DNA of 58,610 nt, taken from contig JBDLJM010000005.1 in NCBI GenBank assembly GCA_039714315.1, forward strand, positions 1 to 58,610, read 5' to 3'. The stretch's first letter is position 1. Each line of letters starts with the position of its first letter. The notes beneath the pieces are model-generated. The model ran no database searches. It saw only the letters and a program-made list of their open reading frames with translations, and was not told where the DNA came from. A program made the position numbers and the translations under genes. The DNA comes from Bacteroidota bacterium (GTDB lineage: Bacteria; Bacteroidota; Bacteroidia; Flavobacteriales; JADGDT01). This document shows positions 26,842-36,760 of this stretch, in pieces.

Positions 26842-29800
26842 CTATTCTTTAATTATTTTCTTCGTAAAATATCCAGTTTCAGTATTCACTTTTATTAAGT
26901 AAACTCCATTGTTTAATCCCGAGATATTAATGTACTCAGACGAATTAGATATAAACACCTCTCTTCCTCCAAGATCGAATATTTGAATGTTATTTACTTT
27001 ACCTTCTAAACCTTTAACCGAAATGTAATCGTTTGCCGGATTTGGATATACCGAAATCTTTGAAGTTAATTTAACATGATCATTGTCTAACATTGTACCT
27101 TTTTCTACTGAATAAATCCAATAGCGAAATTCTGACCAGTTGAATTCACTGTCTGACGCTACAAACTTCAATGTAATTTCTGCTTTTCCTTCGGTGAATG
27201 ATGCAGGGATGTAGAAGAATTCTTCTCTCCAACGTTTAAATTCGTTCATGTAAACCGAGTACCATGTTCCAACTTTTACATTATCAACATAAACATCAGC
27301 CTGTTGATCCTGCATTCCGTAATCGAACATACGTTTTATTTTTACAGCTTTACCGGGAGTTACCGCAACTGTAAATTGAGTACTTCCCTTTATGTAGTTC
27401 CCCGATTCAACTACTGCCACATCATCATCATCTCCTTCAAAATAATAGCTTTTGTTTAATTGTTCTTGTTTTTCGCCGGTTACTGTATAATTGTGATTGC
27501 TTTCTGAAGTAGCATCTCCAATATTTATTTCGTCAGTCAATTCATTTTTGGCTGTAGCATTATGATAATAATATGCCAAAGTATGATAATCGGCAAACTG
27601 GTCGTTATGTGGTCCGTGTTCCATTCCGAATTTAGCCCCGTTAGTAAAGTGGATAGGATCGGTTATATGGAAGCGATATAAGCTTCTGTCATAATCCTTA
27701 AAAGCATTAAATCCGTGCTGGGCAAGATTGAAAGGTCCGTGACCAAAATACCATGCTCCATTGAAATAATCTTCAAGACCTGTACCTTGTAACTGTGGCG
27801 TGCGACTTCCATCGATATAAAATCTCTCATCACCCTCAAGCCAAAATGCATTTGGAGCATCTCTAACTTCAAATACTACACCAACATATTTTCCCGAACC
27901 ATTTTCGTCTAAAATCATATGGTCTTTTCCCGCAACAGGAGGATTTGCATTGTTGTATTGTGTTTTTAAATATCCGCAGTTTGCAAAATCTTCGTTAAAA
28001 TCGGCGTAGTTCACACTTACATTTACACCATTCAATGCTTTACCGTAATTATTTACAAGTTTTACCTCATACGAGTTTTCAAATGGCATTGGCAGGTAGC
28101 AGTACATGGTTCTTTCTCCTTCAATTATACCTACCGGTAGCGATTGAAAAGCAACTTTCTCGAAAGTCCCTGTTCCGAAGAATAAACCAAGCGGTGCATC
28201 AATAGCCGGAGTAGATTCTCCGTTGTAGAATATCTGAATATTTACTTTTTCCAGTATTTCAACAGTTCCGTCTTCGACCGGTGGAGGTGTTTGTCCCGGA
28301 TATTCAAAGGAAACAGTACCCGACCAACCACCCGTAGCACTATAACTATGTGCTGTTTCACTTGCTGTATTAGCCACATCCAACTCATCGCTAAGCTCTC
28401 CATCGCTGTACATCCAGTAACGGAATTCGTTCCAATCTACATCGGCACTTATGTAATCTATTTTTATAGTTAACTGTGATTTAGCACCAACTAAATCGGA
28501 AGAAATATAGAACTCAGAATCTTTCCACGAATCACCAACTTCGGCTCTTCCTTCATCAAACCAGACACCTGCCGAAACACCATCAACAAAAACTTCTGCT
28601 TTTTGATTTCCTATTCCGAAGTTTAGCCTTCTTACTAATTTGTATTCAGCAGCATTAGGTGTTACTGTTAATGTAAATTGACTATTATCTGTGTGTGCTC
28701 TTCCATCGTCGGTAATCAAAAATCCATATCCATAAGTATATGTCCTTTCTCCCGACCATCCACCTGAAGTTGTGTAGTTGTGAGCTGTTTCGCTTGTTGC
28801 ATTATTTACATCCAACTCGTCGGTTTGTTCTCCATCGCATATTGTCCAATATCGGAATTCATTCCAGTCAAATTCAGCTGATACATATTTTACTTCAATG
28901 GTGATTTTGGTTTTTGTTCCAACTAAAGATCTTGGAATTTCAAAATCAATATCACGCCAACGGTCGATACTATCATAACCTTCCGATTTCATTGTTCCGG
29001 CTTTAACACCATCGATGTAGATATCTGCAATCTGATGGTTGCCACTACCATAATCGAATCGTCTTCTAAGAATAATTTTTGCCGCATTTGGGTCGACATC
29101 CATCTCAAACTGACTGAAATCGGTATGTGCTCTACCTGCATCAGTAATTGCTCCTGAAAAATCCAAATCAGGAATTTCAACAAATAAACCGGTAATATTT
29201 TTATTGCTTTCATTTATTGCAATAGCTGTTTTGCTTTCTCCAATAGCTAAATCAATAATATTGTTTTGTGTTTCATACGTTTGATCCGAACGAGGGTCTG
29301 ATCCTTTATTTGCCAGAATATTATTTTCCTCAGTTAAACCGTCATATCCGTTCCAACTTGTAATATCGGCATCTGCAGGATACATTTCGTACTGTACATT
29401 GTTGAAATAGTTGGTAGCATCAGGAGCATAATCATCGGCATTGGTTGTGATAATTATCTCGTTTTCGAAAGGAAAAGGGATGTATGATATCGATCCCATG
29501 CTCGATTCCCAGTAACCTGCTATAAGGTTAGGATAATAATCAGCAGACCTGTTACTTTTATCAAAAAAGTCAACTACTCTTTCATCAATACGAGGAAGCT
29601 CTTCTCCATCGAAATAAATTTTTATTCTTTGAGTCCAATCACAACATACACCTGATGTTCCATCAAAACCTGTAAGCCATATACGCTTCACAATACCTTT
29701 TCCTTTTACACGAAGCATAATGTTTTCTCCATTATAATGCCCGTAAAAATTATTTTGTGCAGGTTCTCCGTTTTCGGCTTTAAAGCCATCTTTATTACCT

Positions 29801-29955
29801 CCTTCGGGGTCGTGACTGGAATTTTGCATAGTTATTACAGCTGTATTTAAAACAGGTAATTTATCTATGTCTGTCAGTTGTTCAAGTCCAATATTTTGAC
29901 CATTTATTCCTATAGAAATAAATAAAACAACGAGTAATGAAATTATATTTTTCAT
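26842..29955 (-). CDS. Large multidomain GH172 protein with T9SS sorting domain
   Basis: A 1037-residue secreted protein. The order is: signal peptide (1-19); a complete first DUF2961 jelly roll (about 80-195, ending IPFPFENEIIITTN then FNNVQYEMYP); two related beta-sandwich modules (about 253-375 and 405-515); a second, repeated jelly-roll segment plus the catalytic half of DUF2961 (about 565-800); a third beta-sandwich (about 855-945); and a T9SS sorting domain (about 965-1037). The GH172 glutamates are E707 (FWLEGDERFYIDG) and E728 (GTGLEDYF), 21 residues apart as I recall for the family's fructofuranosidase prototype. The beta-sandwich copies share DWNEFRYW/NWSEFRYW endings and are probably carbohydrate-binding. 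It is exported to the cell surface by T9SS. Confidence 0.82.
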   Translation of the reverse strand: MKNIISLLVVLFISIGINGQNIGLEQLTDIDKLPVLNTAVITMQNSSHDPEGGNKDGFKAENGEPAQNNFYGHYNGENIMLRVKGKGIVKRIWLTGFDGTSGVCCDWTQRIKIYFDGEELPRIDERVVDFFDKSNRSADYYPNLIAGYWESSMGSISYIPFPFENEIIITTNADDYAPDATNYFNNVQYEMYPADADITSWNGYDGLTEENNILANKGSDPRSDQTYETQNNIIDLAIGESKTAIAINESNKNITGLFVEIPDLDFSGAITDAGRAHTDFSQFEMDVDPNAAKIILRRRFDYGSGNHQIADIYIDGVKAGTMKSEGYDSIDRWRDIDFEIPRSLVGTKTKITIEVKYVSAEFDWNEFRYWTICDGEQTDELDVNNATSETAHNYTTSGGWSGERTYTYGYGFLITDDGRAHTDNSQFTLTVTPNAAEYKLVRRLNFGIGNQKAEVFVDGVSAGVWFDEGRAEVGDSWKDSEFYISSDLVGAKSQLTIKIDYISADVDWNEFRYWMYSDGELSDELDVANTASETAHSYSATGGWSGTVSFEYPGQTPPPVEDGTVEILEKVNIQIFYNGESTPAIDAPLGLFFGTGTFEKVAFQSLPVGIIEGERTMYCYLPMPFENSYEVKLVNNYGKALNGVNVSVNYADFNEDFANCGYLKTQYNNANPPVAGKDHMILDENGSGKYVGVVFEVRDAPNAFWLEGDERFYIDGSRTPQLQGTGLEDYFNGAWYFGHGPFNLAQHGFNAFKDYDRSLYRFHITDPIHFTNGAKFGMEHGPHNDQFADYHTLAYYYHNATAKNELTDEINIGDATSESNHNYTVTGEKQEQLNKSYYFEGDDDDVAVVESGNYIKGSTQFTVAVTPGKAVKIKRMFDYGMQDQQADVYVDNVKVGTWYSVYMNEFKRWREEFFYIPASFTEGKAEITLKFVASDSEFNWSEFRYWIYSVEKGTMLDNDHVKLTSKISVYPNPANDYISVKGLEGKVNNIQIFDLGGREVFISNSSEYINISGLNNGVYLIKVNTETGYFTKKIIKE

Positions 29956-30262
29956 CTGTTAATTATTTGTATGTTTAGGTCAGTGGTGTTCGCAAAACAA
30001 AATTTTAACATTCCCCTGTGGGTCAAAATTGTTAAAATTTTGTCATGCTCGTTTCATCTGTTAATAATTTTATGTTTTGGTCAGATGGAACCTCCTATTA
30101 TCATCCCCCTGTGTGAAGAAAGATTATACATATCGGTTTTATCTGCTAATAATTTTATGTTTCGGTCAGATGGTTTTCACCTGTTAATAATTTTAATAAA
30201 TCTATCAGATAGAACCTCCTGTTATCATCCCCCTGTGTGAAGAAAGATTATAAATGTCGGTT
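29950..30262. repeat. Array of degenerate leader repeats upstream of the large GH172 gene
   Basis: Four copies of a roughly 36-base unit of the type TTCATCTGTTAATAATTTTA followed by TGTTTTGGTCAGATGG lie at about 29950, 30052, 30138 and 30174. Two copies (30052 and 30174) are extended by a shared 50-base block containing TTATCATCCCCCTGTGTGAA. On the minus strand the first copy runs straight into the GH172 start codon. A hairpin CAAAATTTTAACA / TGTTAAAATTTTG lies at about 29997-30042. No gene was seen in this 319-base gap. Confidence 0.7.
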
Positions 30263-30274
30263 TCATAATGAAAT

Positions 30275-31942
30275 TTATTTTAACTCTTTATATTCAAAAT
30301 AATCAAATTCTGCTTTTATGCGCTGATATCTGTAATCTCCAACAAACATACCTGTGAAAGCTCCTGTAAAGTGCAACCCATTATAGTCATCGGATAAAAT
30401 TGTAGCATCTAAAACAGGTCCGATGTTATTCCAATTTTTTCCATCTAAAGAATAAGAGTATTGAAGTTTTCTATAATCTAAATTAACTCTTAAATGGACA
30501 GTTTTGTTACTTGGAATAGCAACTATATCTTCAAGATATTCGTTGTATTTACCTTTGTCGTTTTGTGAAATTCTAAGAATTTTCCCTTTTTCTTCGTCAT
30601 AGGTAATTGTTAATGCATAGTGACAATACTCATCGTAATACGCAACTAAACCGGCTAACTCCTGGAAATTTTTTGGTTCGAAATCAACAGCTGTAGTAGA
30701 TTGAGATTTAAAATGCTTAACTCTTCTTGCAATTAAACTTAAATCGTGATTGGATATAAGTGACTCTCTACCTCTGATAGTAAGTTTTCCTTTGTTCTCT
30801 TTTAACGAAGCCCATTCTTCGGTAATTGGCAGGCGTGGAGAGTTCATGTGAACACTCAATTTATCATCACTGAAATCTTCTTTAGGGTTTTCTTTTTTGA
30901 ACTTATGAGTCTTTAAACCTTTTGGAAGTTCTACAAATTGCTTAGGAGAATTTGAACCATCAGCCATACGTAACCAACCATCTTTTGTCCATACCATTTT
31001 CTGAATAGCAGTTTCTCTACCCAATGTACATCTGCGCTTTGGATCTTCATCAACAGTAATTGGACGGCCAACCAAATGGGCAACATAAGGTTCTCCTTTC
31101 TGTGTAATTACCAACGAACCATGACCTGCTTTTTGCAAGTAATTTTCCGGACGTTTGTCGGAAGTGATACACGGTCCCTGAGGATCTGTTTCGTAAGGTC
31201 CCCAAATATTTTTTGAACGAGCTAAAATTACTTTGTGCCACCATTCTGTACCACCTTCGGCAACCATTAAATAATAGTAATCACCGTGTTTATAGATGTG
31301 CGGTGCTTCTGTACCAAAATCCCCCGAACCTTTCCATACATTTTTAGCTTCTCCAACCAACATTTTTTTATTTTGGTCGTATTCCTGAAGCATTACACCT
31401 GAAAAACGTTCTTTGCCTTCGCGATAATCCCAAAGCATATTCATGAAATATTTTTTCCCATCGTCATCGTGAAATAAAGAAGGGTCGAAACCTGATGAAT
31501 TCATGTAAATTGGCTCACTCCATGGACCTTCAATATTATCGGCAGTAACCAGGTAATTGTGAGTATCGTTGTTTGTTCCAAATTTACCTGCACCTTCCCA
31601 AGATTTTACATTTGTATAAATTAAATGAAATTTATCGCCATCGTGTGTTAAACACGGTGCCCAAACGCCTTCCGATGTTCTTGCACCATCCATATTAAGT
31701 TGCGAACGGCGGGTTAGGGGGTGGGTTAATAACTTCCAATTTCGTAAATCTTTTGAATGATGAATCTGCACGCCCGGAAACCACATAAATGTAGATGTTG
31801 CTACGTAATAATTATCATCGACACGTAAAATTGATGGGTCGGGATTAAATCCTGTAAGAATAGGATTTTGTATCATCTTTTTTTGCTGGGCACAGGCAGT
31901 AAAAGAGACCAATATGGCGAGTAATAATATTTTTGTTTTCAT
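30275..31942 (-). CDS. GH43 lipoprotein, beta-xylosidase/arabinofuranosidase type
   Basis: A 555-residue lipoprotein (lipobox FTACAQQ, C17). Residues about 24-330 form the GH43 five-bladed propeller. The three acidic residues are D35 (GFNPDPSIL), D153 (SSGFDPSLF) and E212 (GTEAPHIYK). The C-terminal part (about 350-555) is the GH43-associated beta-sandwich, with the LVAYYDEYCHYALTI and LHFTGAFTGMFVGDY pattern of the xylosidase subgroups. The aromatic-rich substrate pocket and this accessory domain suggest exo-acting beta-xylosidase or alpha-L-arabinofuranosidase activity. It is encoded in line with xylE-xylA-xylB, so xylose release is plausible. Confidence 0.88.
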   Translation of the reverse strand: MKTKILLLAILVSFTACAQQKKMIQNPILTGFNPDPSILRVDDNYYVATSTFMWFPGVQIHHSKDLRNWKLLTHPLTRRSQLNMDGARTSEGVWAPCLTHDGDKFHLIYTNVKSWEGAGKFGTNNDTHNYLVTADNIEGPWSEPIYMNSSGFDPSLFHDDDGKKYFMNMLWDYREGKERFSGVMLQEYDQNKKMLVGEAKNVWKGSGDFGTEAPHIYKHGDYYYLMVAEGGTEWWHKVILARSKNIWGPYETDPQGPCITSDKRPENYLQKAGHGSLVITQKGEPYVAHLVGRPITVDEDPKRRCTLGRETAIQKMVWTKDGWLRMADGSNSPKQFVELPKGLKTHKFKKENPKEDFSDDKLSVHMNSPRLPITEEWASLKENKGKLTIRGRESLISNHDLSLIARRVKHFKSQSTTAVDFEPKNFQELAGLVAYYDEYCHYALTITYDEEKGKILRISQNDKGKYNEYLEDIVAIPSNKTVHLRVNLDYRKLQYSYSLDGKNWNNIGPVLDATILSDDYNGLHFTGAFTGMFVGDYRYQRIKAEFDYFEYKELK

Positions 31943-32013
31943 AATTATTATATTTTACGTTATTCTGAGGCTTAAGTTTTAAAGAAAAACTTCAATGAGG
32001 TAATGACAATGTT

Positions 32014-32160
32014 AACGTCACCCTGAGCGGAGCTTGCGGAGTCGAATGGGTCTATTTCGTAATAGATGTTTCGACTACATTCCGCAAGCTCCATTCCGCT
32101 CAACATGACGACTTTGTCATGGGTAGCGGAGCCTTTGCAAGCTCCGCTCAGGGTAACGTT
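32014..32160. repeat. Large imperfect palindromic REP-like element
   Basis: The outer arms read AACGTCACCCTGAGCGGAGC (32014 on) and, in reverse complement, AACGTTACCCTGAGCGGAGC (ending 32160). Inner inverted blocks carry GTCGAATGGGTCTATTTCG and CATTCCGCAAGCTCC. Fragments of the same family occur at about 42536-42624, 39629-39736, 47560-47665 and 55460-55527. It lies between GH43 and xylE on the minus strand and could form an mRNA hairpin. No protein is encoded. Confidence 0.65.
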
Positions 32161-32167
32161 TTTAATT

Positions 32168-33586
32168 TTATTTTTTTTCCCAAACGGCTTCTATCTCCTC
32201 AAGAGTTTTGCCTTTTGTTTCCGGAACAAACTTATAAACAAATATAGCTGCTAAAACTCCCATTGCGCCATAAACCCAATATGCAAATCCGTGATTGAAA
32301 TTTTCGGTTAAATAACTGGAATCATTCATCATTGGGAAAGTCCACGACACCAAATAGTTAGCTATCCATTGTGTTGCAACAGCAATCGCCAAGGCTGCAC
32401 CACGTATTTTGTTTGGAAATATTTCGGAAAGCAATACCCATGTAACAGGTCCCCACGAAAGTGCAAATGAAGCAACATAGGTAAGCATAAATATCAATGC
32501 TACTGTTCCAACATTATCTAAGAAAAATGCCATTCCCAGTGCAAACATACTTACTGCCATTCCTACTGCTCCAACAATTTGAAGTGGTTTTCGACCGTAT
32601 TTATCAACTGTTTTTATAGCTACAATTGTAAATGTAAGGTTAATAGCTCCAACAATAATTGTTTGGAACAAAGCTGCATCGGTACCCATTCCCATACTTT
32701 TGAAAATTTCGGGTGCATAATAAAGAACCACGTTTATACCAACAAATTGTTGGAATACCGACAATAGCATACCTACTACAATAATGAAATAACCAAAAGA
32801 GAAAACACTGGCAGATGCGTGGTGCTCCATAGATCCAACAATATCGTCGTAAACCAATTTAGCTTCTTCTTTACCATTTATAGTTTCTAAAATATGTAAT
32901 CCTTCTTCCTCCTTGTTGTTCAAAATCAACCAACGCGGACTTTCGGGAACGAAATTTAATAAGAATAAGAAAGTAATAGCCGGAATAGCTTCGGAAGCAA
33001 ACATCCAACGCCAACCAATTGTATTTAGCCATGCATCGTCTCCTTGTGTGGCGATTGAATAGTTTACAAAATAAACTATAAGCATACCGAAGATAATTGC
33101 AAACTGATTCCACGAAACCAGTCCTCCACGTTTTGAGGCAGGAGCCATTTCGGCAATGTACATAGGGGCAAGCATTGATGCTAAACCAACACCTATTCCT
33201 CCAATAATTCGGTAAATTATAAATTGTGTGATGTGAATATGGCTACCATCGCCAATAGGTGCAAATCCCATTTCAGGAATAGAAGAACCTATAGCGGAAA
33301 TAAGGAATAATGTGGCAGCAATAAGCATACCTTTTTTTCTTCCCAATTTTCGGGCTATCAAACCTCCCGATAATCCTCCGATTATACTACCTATTAATGC
33401 ACTCGAAACTACAAATCCCAACAACGAATTGGCATCAAACTCTTCTAGTCCCTTTGGTAGAATAAAAAAATCTTTTAAGGCACCTACTGTACCAGAAATA
33501 ACAGCTGTATCGTACCCAAACAACAGACCACCAAGGGTAGCAATCATTGTTATTTTGGTAATAAATGTTTTATTGTATTGACTCAT
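32168..33586 (-). CDS. xylE: MFS sugar porter, XylE-type D-xylose:H+ symporter (paralog 2)
   Basis: A 472-residue 12-helix sugar porter with GGLLFGYDTAVISGT, GRKKGMLIAATLF, RIIGGIGVGLASMLAPMYIA, VPESPRWLI, QQFVGINVVLYYAPEIF, DKYGRKPLQ and a PETKGKTLEEIEA C-terminus. It is encoded directly downstream of xylA/xylB and upstream of a GH43 gene, so D-xylose (or another pentose released by that locus) is the likely substrate, taken up with protons across the inner membrane. The 231-base gap to xylA contains two repeat elements but no terminator that I can recognise. Confidence 0.9.
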   Translation of the reverse strand: MSQYNKTFITKITMIATLGGLLFGYDTAVISGTVGALKDFFILPKGLEEFDANSLLGFVVSSALIGSIIGGLSGGLIARKLGRKKGMLIAATLFLISAIGSSIPEMGFAPIGDGSHIHITQFIIYRIIGGIGVGLASMLAPMYIAEMAPASKRGGLVSWNQFAIIFGMLIVYFVNYSIATQGDDAWLNTIGWRWMFASEAIPAITFLFLLNFVPESPRWLILNNKEEEGLHILETINGKEEAKLVYDDIVGSMEHHASASVFSFGYFIIVVGMLLSVFQQFVGINVVLYYAPEIFKSMGMGTDAALFQTIIVGAINLTFTIVAIKTVDKYGRKPLQIVGAVGMAVSMFALGMAFFLDNVGTVALIFMLTYVASFALSWGPVTWVLLSEIFPNKIRGAALAIAVATQWIANYLVSWTFPMMNDSSYLTENFNHGFAYWVYGAMGVLAAIFVYKFVPETKGKTLEEIEAVWEKK

Positions 33587-33592
33587 AGCACT

Positions 33593-33648
33593 GGTTATTG
33601 GTTACTGGTTACTGGTTGCTGATTACACACGTAACCAGCAGTCAGTAA
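33593..33648. repeat. Short GGTTACTGG/CCAG repeat cluster
   Basis: Tandem GGTTACT units (GGTTATTGGTTACTGGTTAC) are followed by inverted CCAGCAGTCAGTAAC-type units. A comparable cluster with GTTACTGGTTAC and ACCAGCAACCAGAAACCAGC lies at 58446-58512, between araB and fucI. Confidence 0.6.
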
Positions 33649-33651
33649 CTA

Positions 33652-33812
33652 ATACCATCTACAACTTAAAACTACTGTAATAAAATGAATCTTTTTCCTT
33701 TATATTTCAAAATAAAAACTCGCCGTAGCTCTGCTATGCCTCATTTTTCTTTTTTACCTAAAGCAAAAATATTCTATTTTCTTATCTAGTAATTTTAAAT
33801 AGTAAATGGTAT
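33652..33812. repeat. Palindromic MITE-like element, family A, copy 3
   Basis: 161 bases, the same length as the copy at 98-258. The ends are ATACCATCTACAACTTAAA and AGTAAATGGTAT, with a centre near GCCGTAGCTCTGCTATGCC. It lies between xylA and xylE. Confidence 0.7.
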
Positions 33813-33817
33813 AATTT

Positions 33818-35149
33818 TTAAATATAAAGATTTATCAATTGCTCAAACAACTCTTGCTTACCGCTAATTTGCTTTGGCTCACCATTTTCAAGAGCGTAAT
33901 CTCTTAAGTCTTCGAGCTTCAATAATCCTTTTTCGAAATCAGAACCTTTTCCACTATCGAAAGATGCATAACGATCTGATCTTAATTTTTTATAATCAGA
34001 ATTTGTAAGAATATCATCAGCAATAACTAACGAACGTGCAAATACATCCATTGCTGCAATGTGAGCTATAAATATATCATCAAGGTCGGTTGAATTTCTA
34101 CGAGTTTTAGCATCGAAGTTTATTCCTCCGTTTTTAAATCCACCACCTTCTAAAATTACAAGCATAGCTTCTACAGTCTCGCGAATATTGATTGGGAATT
34201 GATCTGTATCCCATCCGTTTTGATAATCACCACGGTTGGCATCGATACTTCCAAACACACCCATATCGTATGCCATTTGTAACTCGTGCTCGAAAGTATG
34301 ACCAGCCAATGTAGCGTGGTTTACCTCGATATTCATTTTAAAATCTTTGTCTAAACCGTACTCTTTAAGGAACCCAACTACTGTTTCGGTATCAAAATCA
34401 TACTGGTGCTTTGTAGGCTCCATTGGCTTTGGCTCTATAAGGAAATCTCCTTTAAAACCATTTGCACGACCATAGTCACGCGCCATTGTAAGGAACTGAG
34501 CCATGTGCTCTTTTTCTCGTTTTGTATTAGAGTTTAACAAAGACATATAACCTTCTCTACCTCCCCAGAACACGTAGTTCGATCCACCTAAAGCGATAGT
34601 TGCATCGATAGCATTCTTTACCTGAGTACCGGCATTTGCAACAGCTCCAAAATCAGGATTTGTCGATGCTCCGTTCATATAACGTGGATTAGAAAATACG
34701 TTTGCAGTACCCCAAAGTAATTGCACTCCCGATTCGTCTTGCTTTTTCTTTGCGTAGGCTACTATTTCTTTTAAATTTTCTTCTATTTCGGCAACACTTC
34801 CGTCACCTGCAATATCAGTATCGTGAAATGCCCAATATGGAACTCCTAATTTTGTAAAAAACTCGAATGCAGCATCCATACGATCTTTGTTTCGCTGAGT
34901 TTTATCTGCTGCTTCCTCCCAAGGAAATTCTTTAGTTCCCGGACCAAATGGATCTCCACCTGTACCGGTCATTGTATGCCAATATGCTACAGCATAGCGT
35001 AAATATTCCTTCATCGATTTTCCTGCTACAACTCTGTTTTCGTCGTACCATTTAAATGCCATAGGATTCTTTGAATCTTTACCTTCGAATTTAATTTTTT
35101 CTACTCCTTCGAAATATTCTTTTTCTCCAATTGTTACTTTAGTTTCCAT
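33818..35149 (-). CDS. xylA: D-xylose isomerase
   Basis: A 443-residue class II xylose isomerase (ATG 35149; a GTG ten codons upstream is less likely). It converts D-xylose to D-xylulose in the cytoplasm using divalent metals. Characteristic segments are [32 protein letters not shown] (active-site His and Asp), [69 protein letters not shown] (metal ligand E, catalytic-site H), [20 protein letters not shown], and [15 protein letters not shown]. It follows xylB by 51 bases, a gap with a small hairpin (ACGCAC/GTGCGT, 35174-35189). It is expected to be controlled by the GntR regulator two genes upstream. Confidence 0.97.
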   Translation of the reverse strand: METKVTIGEKEYFEGVEKIKFEGKDSKNPMAFKWYDENRVVAGKSMKEYLRYAVAYWHTMTGTGGDPFGPGTKEFPWEEAADKTQRNKDRMDAAFEFFTKLGVPYWAFHDTDIAGDGSVAEIEENLKEIVAYAKKKQDESGVQLLWGTANVFSNPRYMNGASTNPDFGAVANAGTQVKNAIDATIALGGSNYVFWGGREGYMSLLNSNTKREKEHMAQFLTMARDYGRANGFKGDFLIEPKPMEPTKHQYDFDTETVVGFLKEYGLDKDFKMNIEVNHATLAGHTFEHELQMAYDMGVFGSIDANRGDYQNGWDTDQFPINIRETVEAMLVILEGGGFKNGGINFDAKTRRNSTDLDDIFIAHIAAMDVFARSLVIADDILTNSDYKKLRSDRYASFDSGKGSDFEKGLLKLEDLRDYALENGEPKQISGKQELFEQLINLYI

Positions 35150-35200
35150 TTTATTACTTTTTATATTGTTGATACGCACGTCAGTGCGTTCTTACGGTTA

Positions 35201-36685
35201 TTAACCAATGATTGTTTCTAATTTATTTTTCCAATTATTATATGCTTCTTCTAATCTTTCATCTTTTTTTGGTTCGATGGTTTTCAATTTCTCCATTTCT
35301 CCAAATGCATTATCTAGACTTTCGAAATACCCTCCTCCAAATCCGGCTGCTCTTGCTGCTCCCTGCGATCCGTCGGTATCGTACAATTCTATTTTTGCTC
35401 CTGATATATTAGATAATGTTTCGGCGAAAATAGGAGAGAGGAACATGTTGCTTAAGCCAGCTCTGATAACAGATGTATTGATGCCCACTTTTTCCATAAT
35501 CTCCATTCCGTATTTAAAACTGAATGCGATAGATTCCTGCGTTGCTCTGATTAAATGCCCCTGTGTATGAATATTGAAATTCAGATTATGAACACTTGCT
35601 CCGGGCTCGCTATTTTCGAAAATTCGTTCAGCCCCATTTCCATATGGAAAAACCATTAATCCATCACTTCCTGATGCCACTTTTGATGCCACTTCATTCA
35701 TTTCTTCATAGCTAAGATTTGCAGCAGTGTTTTTACGAATCCAGGCATTCATAATTCCTGTTCCATTTATGTTTAATAAAACTCCTAAACGACGTTGATC
35801 CTGTCCGTCAGACAGGTGATTAACATGTGCAAAGGTGTTTACTCTCGATTTCTTATCGAATTTCAACTCGTCCGAAATACCATAAACAACTCCGGAGGTT
35901 CCTGCAGTTGCAGCTACCTCTCCACTTTTAAACACATTTAAACTCAATGCATTGTTTGGCTGGTCACCTGCACGATAACTAACCATTACATCTTCGCCTA
36001 ATTGTAATTCTTTTGCTATTTCTACACTTATTTTTCCCTGATTTGAAAAAGTATCTACTATTTCCGGAATCAGATTTTTATCAATTTGATAGTATGAAAG
36101 AAGATCTTCCGAAACTTCTTCCTTTTTGAAATCCCAGAAAATACCTTCCGAAAGTCCTGATTTTGTTGTAACAAACTCACCCGTTAACTTATAAGCTATA
36201 TAATCGCCCGGAAGCATTATTTTATAAATTTTAGCATAAAGCTCCGGCTCATTTTCCTGAACCCACTTAAGTTTTGATGCTGTAAAATTTCCGGGAGAAT
36301 TTAACAGTGACTCTATTCTTTCCTGACCTAAATCTATAGATGCTTTCTTACCTATTTCAACGGCACGACTATCGCACCAAATAATACTTGGACGCAGTAC
36401 ATTACCTTCTTTATCAACTGCAACCAATCCGTGCATTTGATATGATATACCAATGAATTTTATTTCTTTTGTATCTACTTTTGAAGAAGCAAATAGCTCT
36501 TTTAGAAGTATTTTTATGTTGTTCCACCAGGTATCAGGATGTTGTTCTGCCCAGCCTGCTTTGTGAGCGACAATTTCCATTTCCTGTTTTGGATAAAAAT
36601 CCGATGCAATTACTGCATTGTCTGATAAGTTAAGCAATGATGCCTTTATTGATGAGCTTCCTATGTCTATACCTAATGAATACAT
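35201..36685 (-). CDS. xylB: D-xylulose kinase
   Basis: A 494-residue FGGY-family kinase (ATG 36685, MYSLGIDIGSSSIK; the frame extends to a TTG at 36742 but that would cover the operator). It phosphorylates D-xylulose to D-xylulose 5-phosphate. Visible elements are the N-terminal phosphate loop GIDIGSSSIKASLL, YQMHGLVAVD, the W-C-D-S-R motif IIWCDSRA, AGDQPNNALSLN, ATAGTSGVVYG, and the C-terminal RAGLSNMFLSPIFAETLSN with the AARAAGFGGGY signature. It lies 75 bases downstream of the GntR gene with a candidate operator in the gap, and directly upstream of xylA. Confidence 0.95.
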   Translation of the reverse strand: MYSLGIDIGSSSIKASLLNLSDNAVIASDFYPKQEMEIVAHKAGWAEQHPDTWWNNIKILLKELFASSKVDTKEIKFIGISYQMHGLVAVDKEGNVLRPSIIWCDSRAVEIGKKASIDLGQERIESLLNSPGNFTASKLKWVQENEPELYAKIYKIMLPGDYIAYKLTGEFVTTKSGLSEGIFWDFKKEEVSEDLLSYYQIDKNLIPEIVDTFSNQGKISVEIAKELQLGEDVMVSYRAGDQPNNALSLNVFKSGEVAATAGTSGVVYGISDELKFDKKSRVNTFAHVNHLSDGQDQRRLGVLLNINGTGIMNAWIRKNTAANLSYEEMNEVASKVASGSDGLMVFPYGNGAERIFENSEPGASVHNLNFNIHTQGHLIRATQESIAFSFKYGMEIMEKVGINTSVIRAGLSNMFLSPIFAETLSNISGAKIELYDTDGSQGAARAAGFGGGYFESLDNAFGEMEKLKTIEPKKDERLEEAYNNWKNKLETIIG

Positions 36686-36698
36686 ATTGTATTGTTTC

Positions 36699-36709
36699 GT
36701 TCTGTTCTG
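36699..36709. promoter_or_regulatory. Candidate GntR/XylR operator before xylB
   Basis: GTTCTGTTCTG, 13 bases upstream of the xylB start. It is identical to the site in front of the regulator gene itself (37777-37787). Confidence 0.6.
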
Positions 36710-36760
36710 TGTGTAATTTAATGAAAAACTGTCTTTATACAAAAGACAGTTTGTACTTTG

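Noticed and set aside
29950-30262. Possible CRISPR array because of regularly repeated units
   Set aside because: Unit length and spacing vary, the intervals themselves are repeated rather than unique, the units contain a gene leader and start codon, and there are no cas genes.
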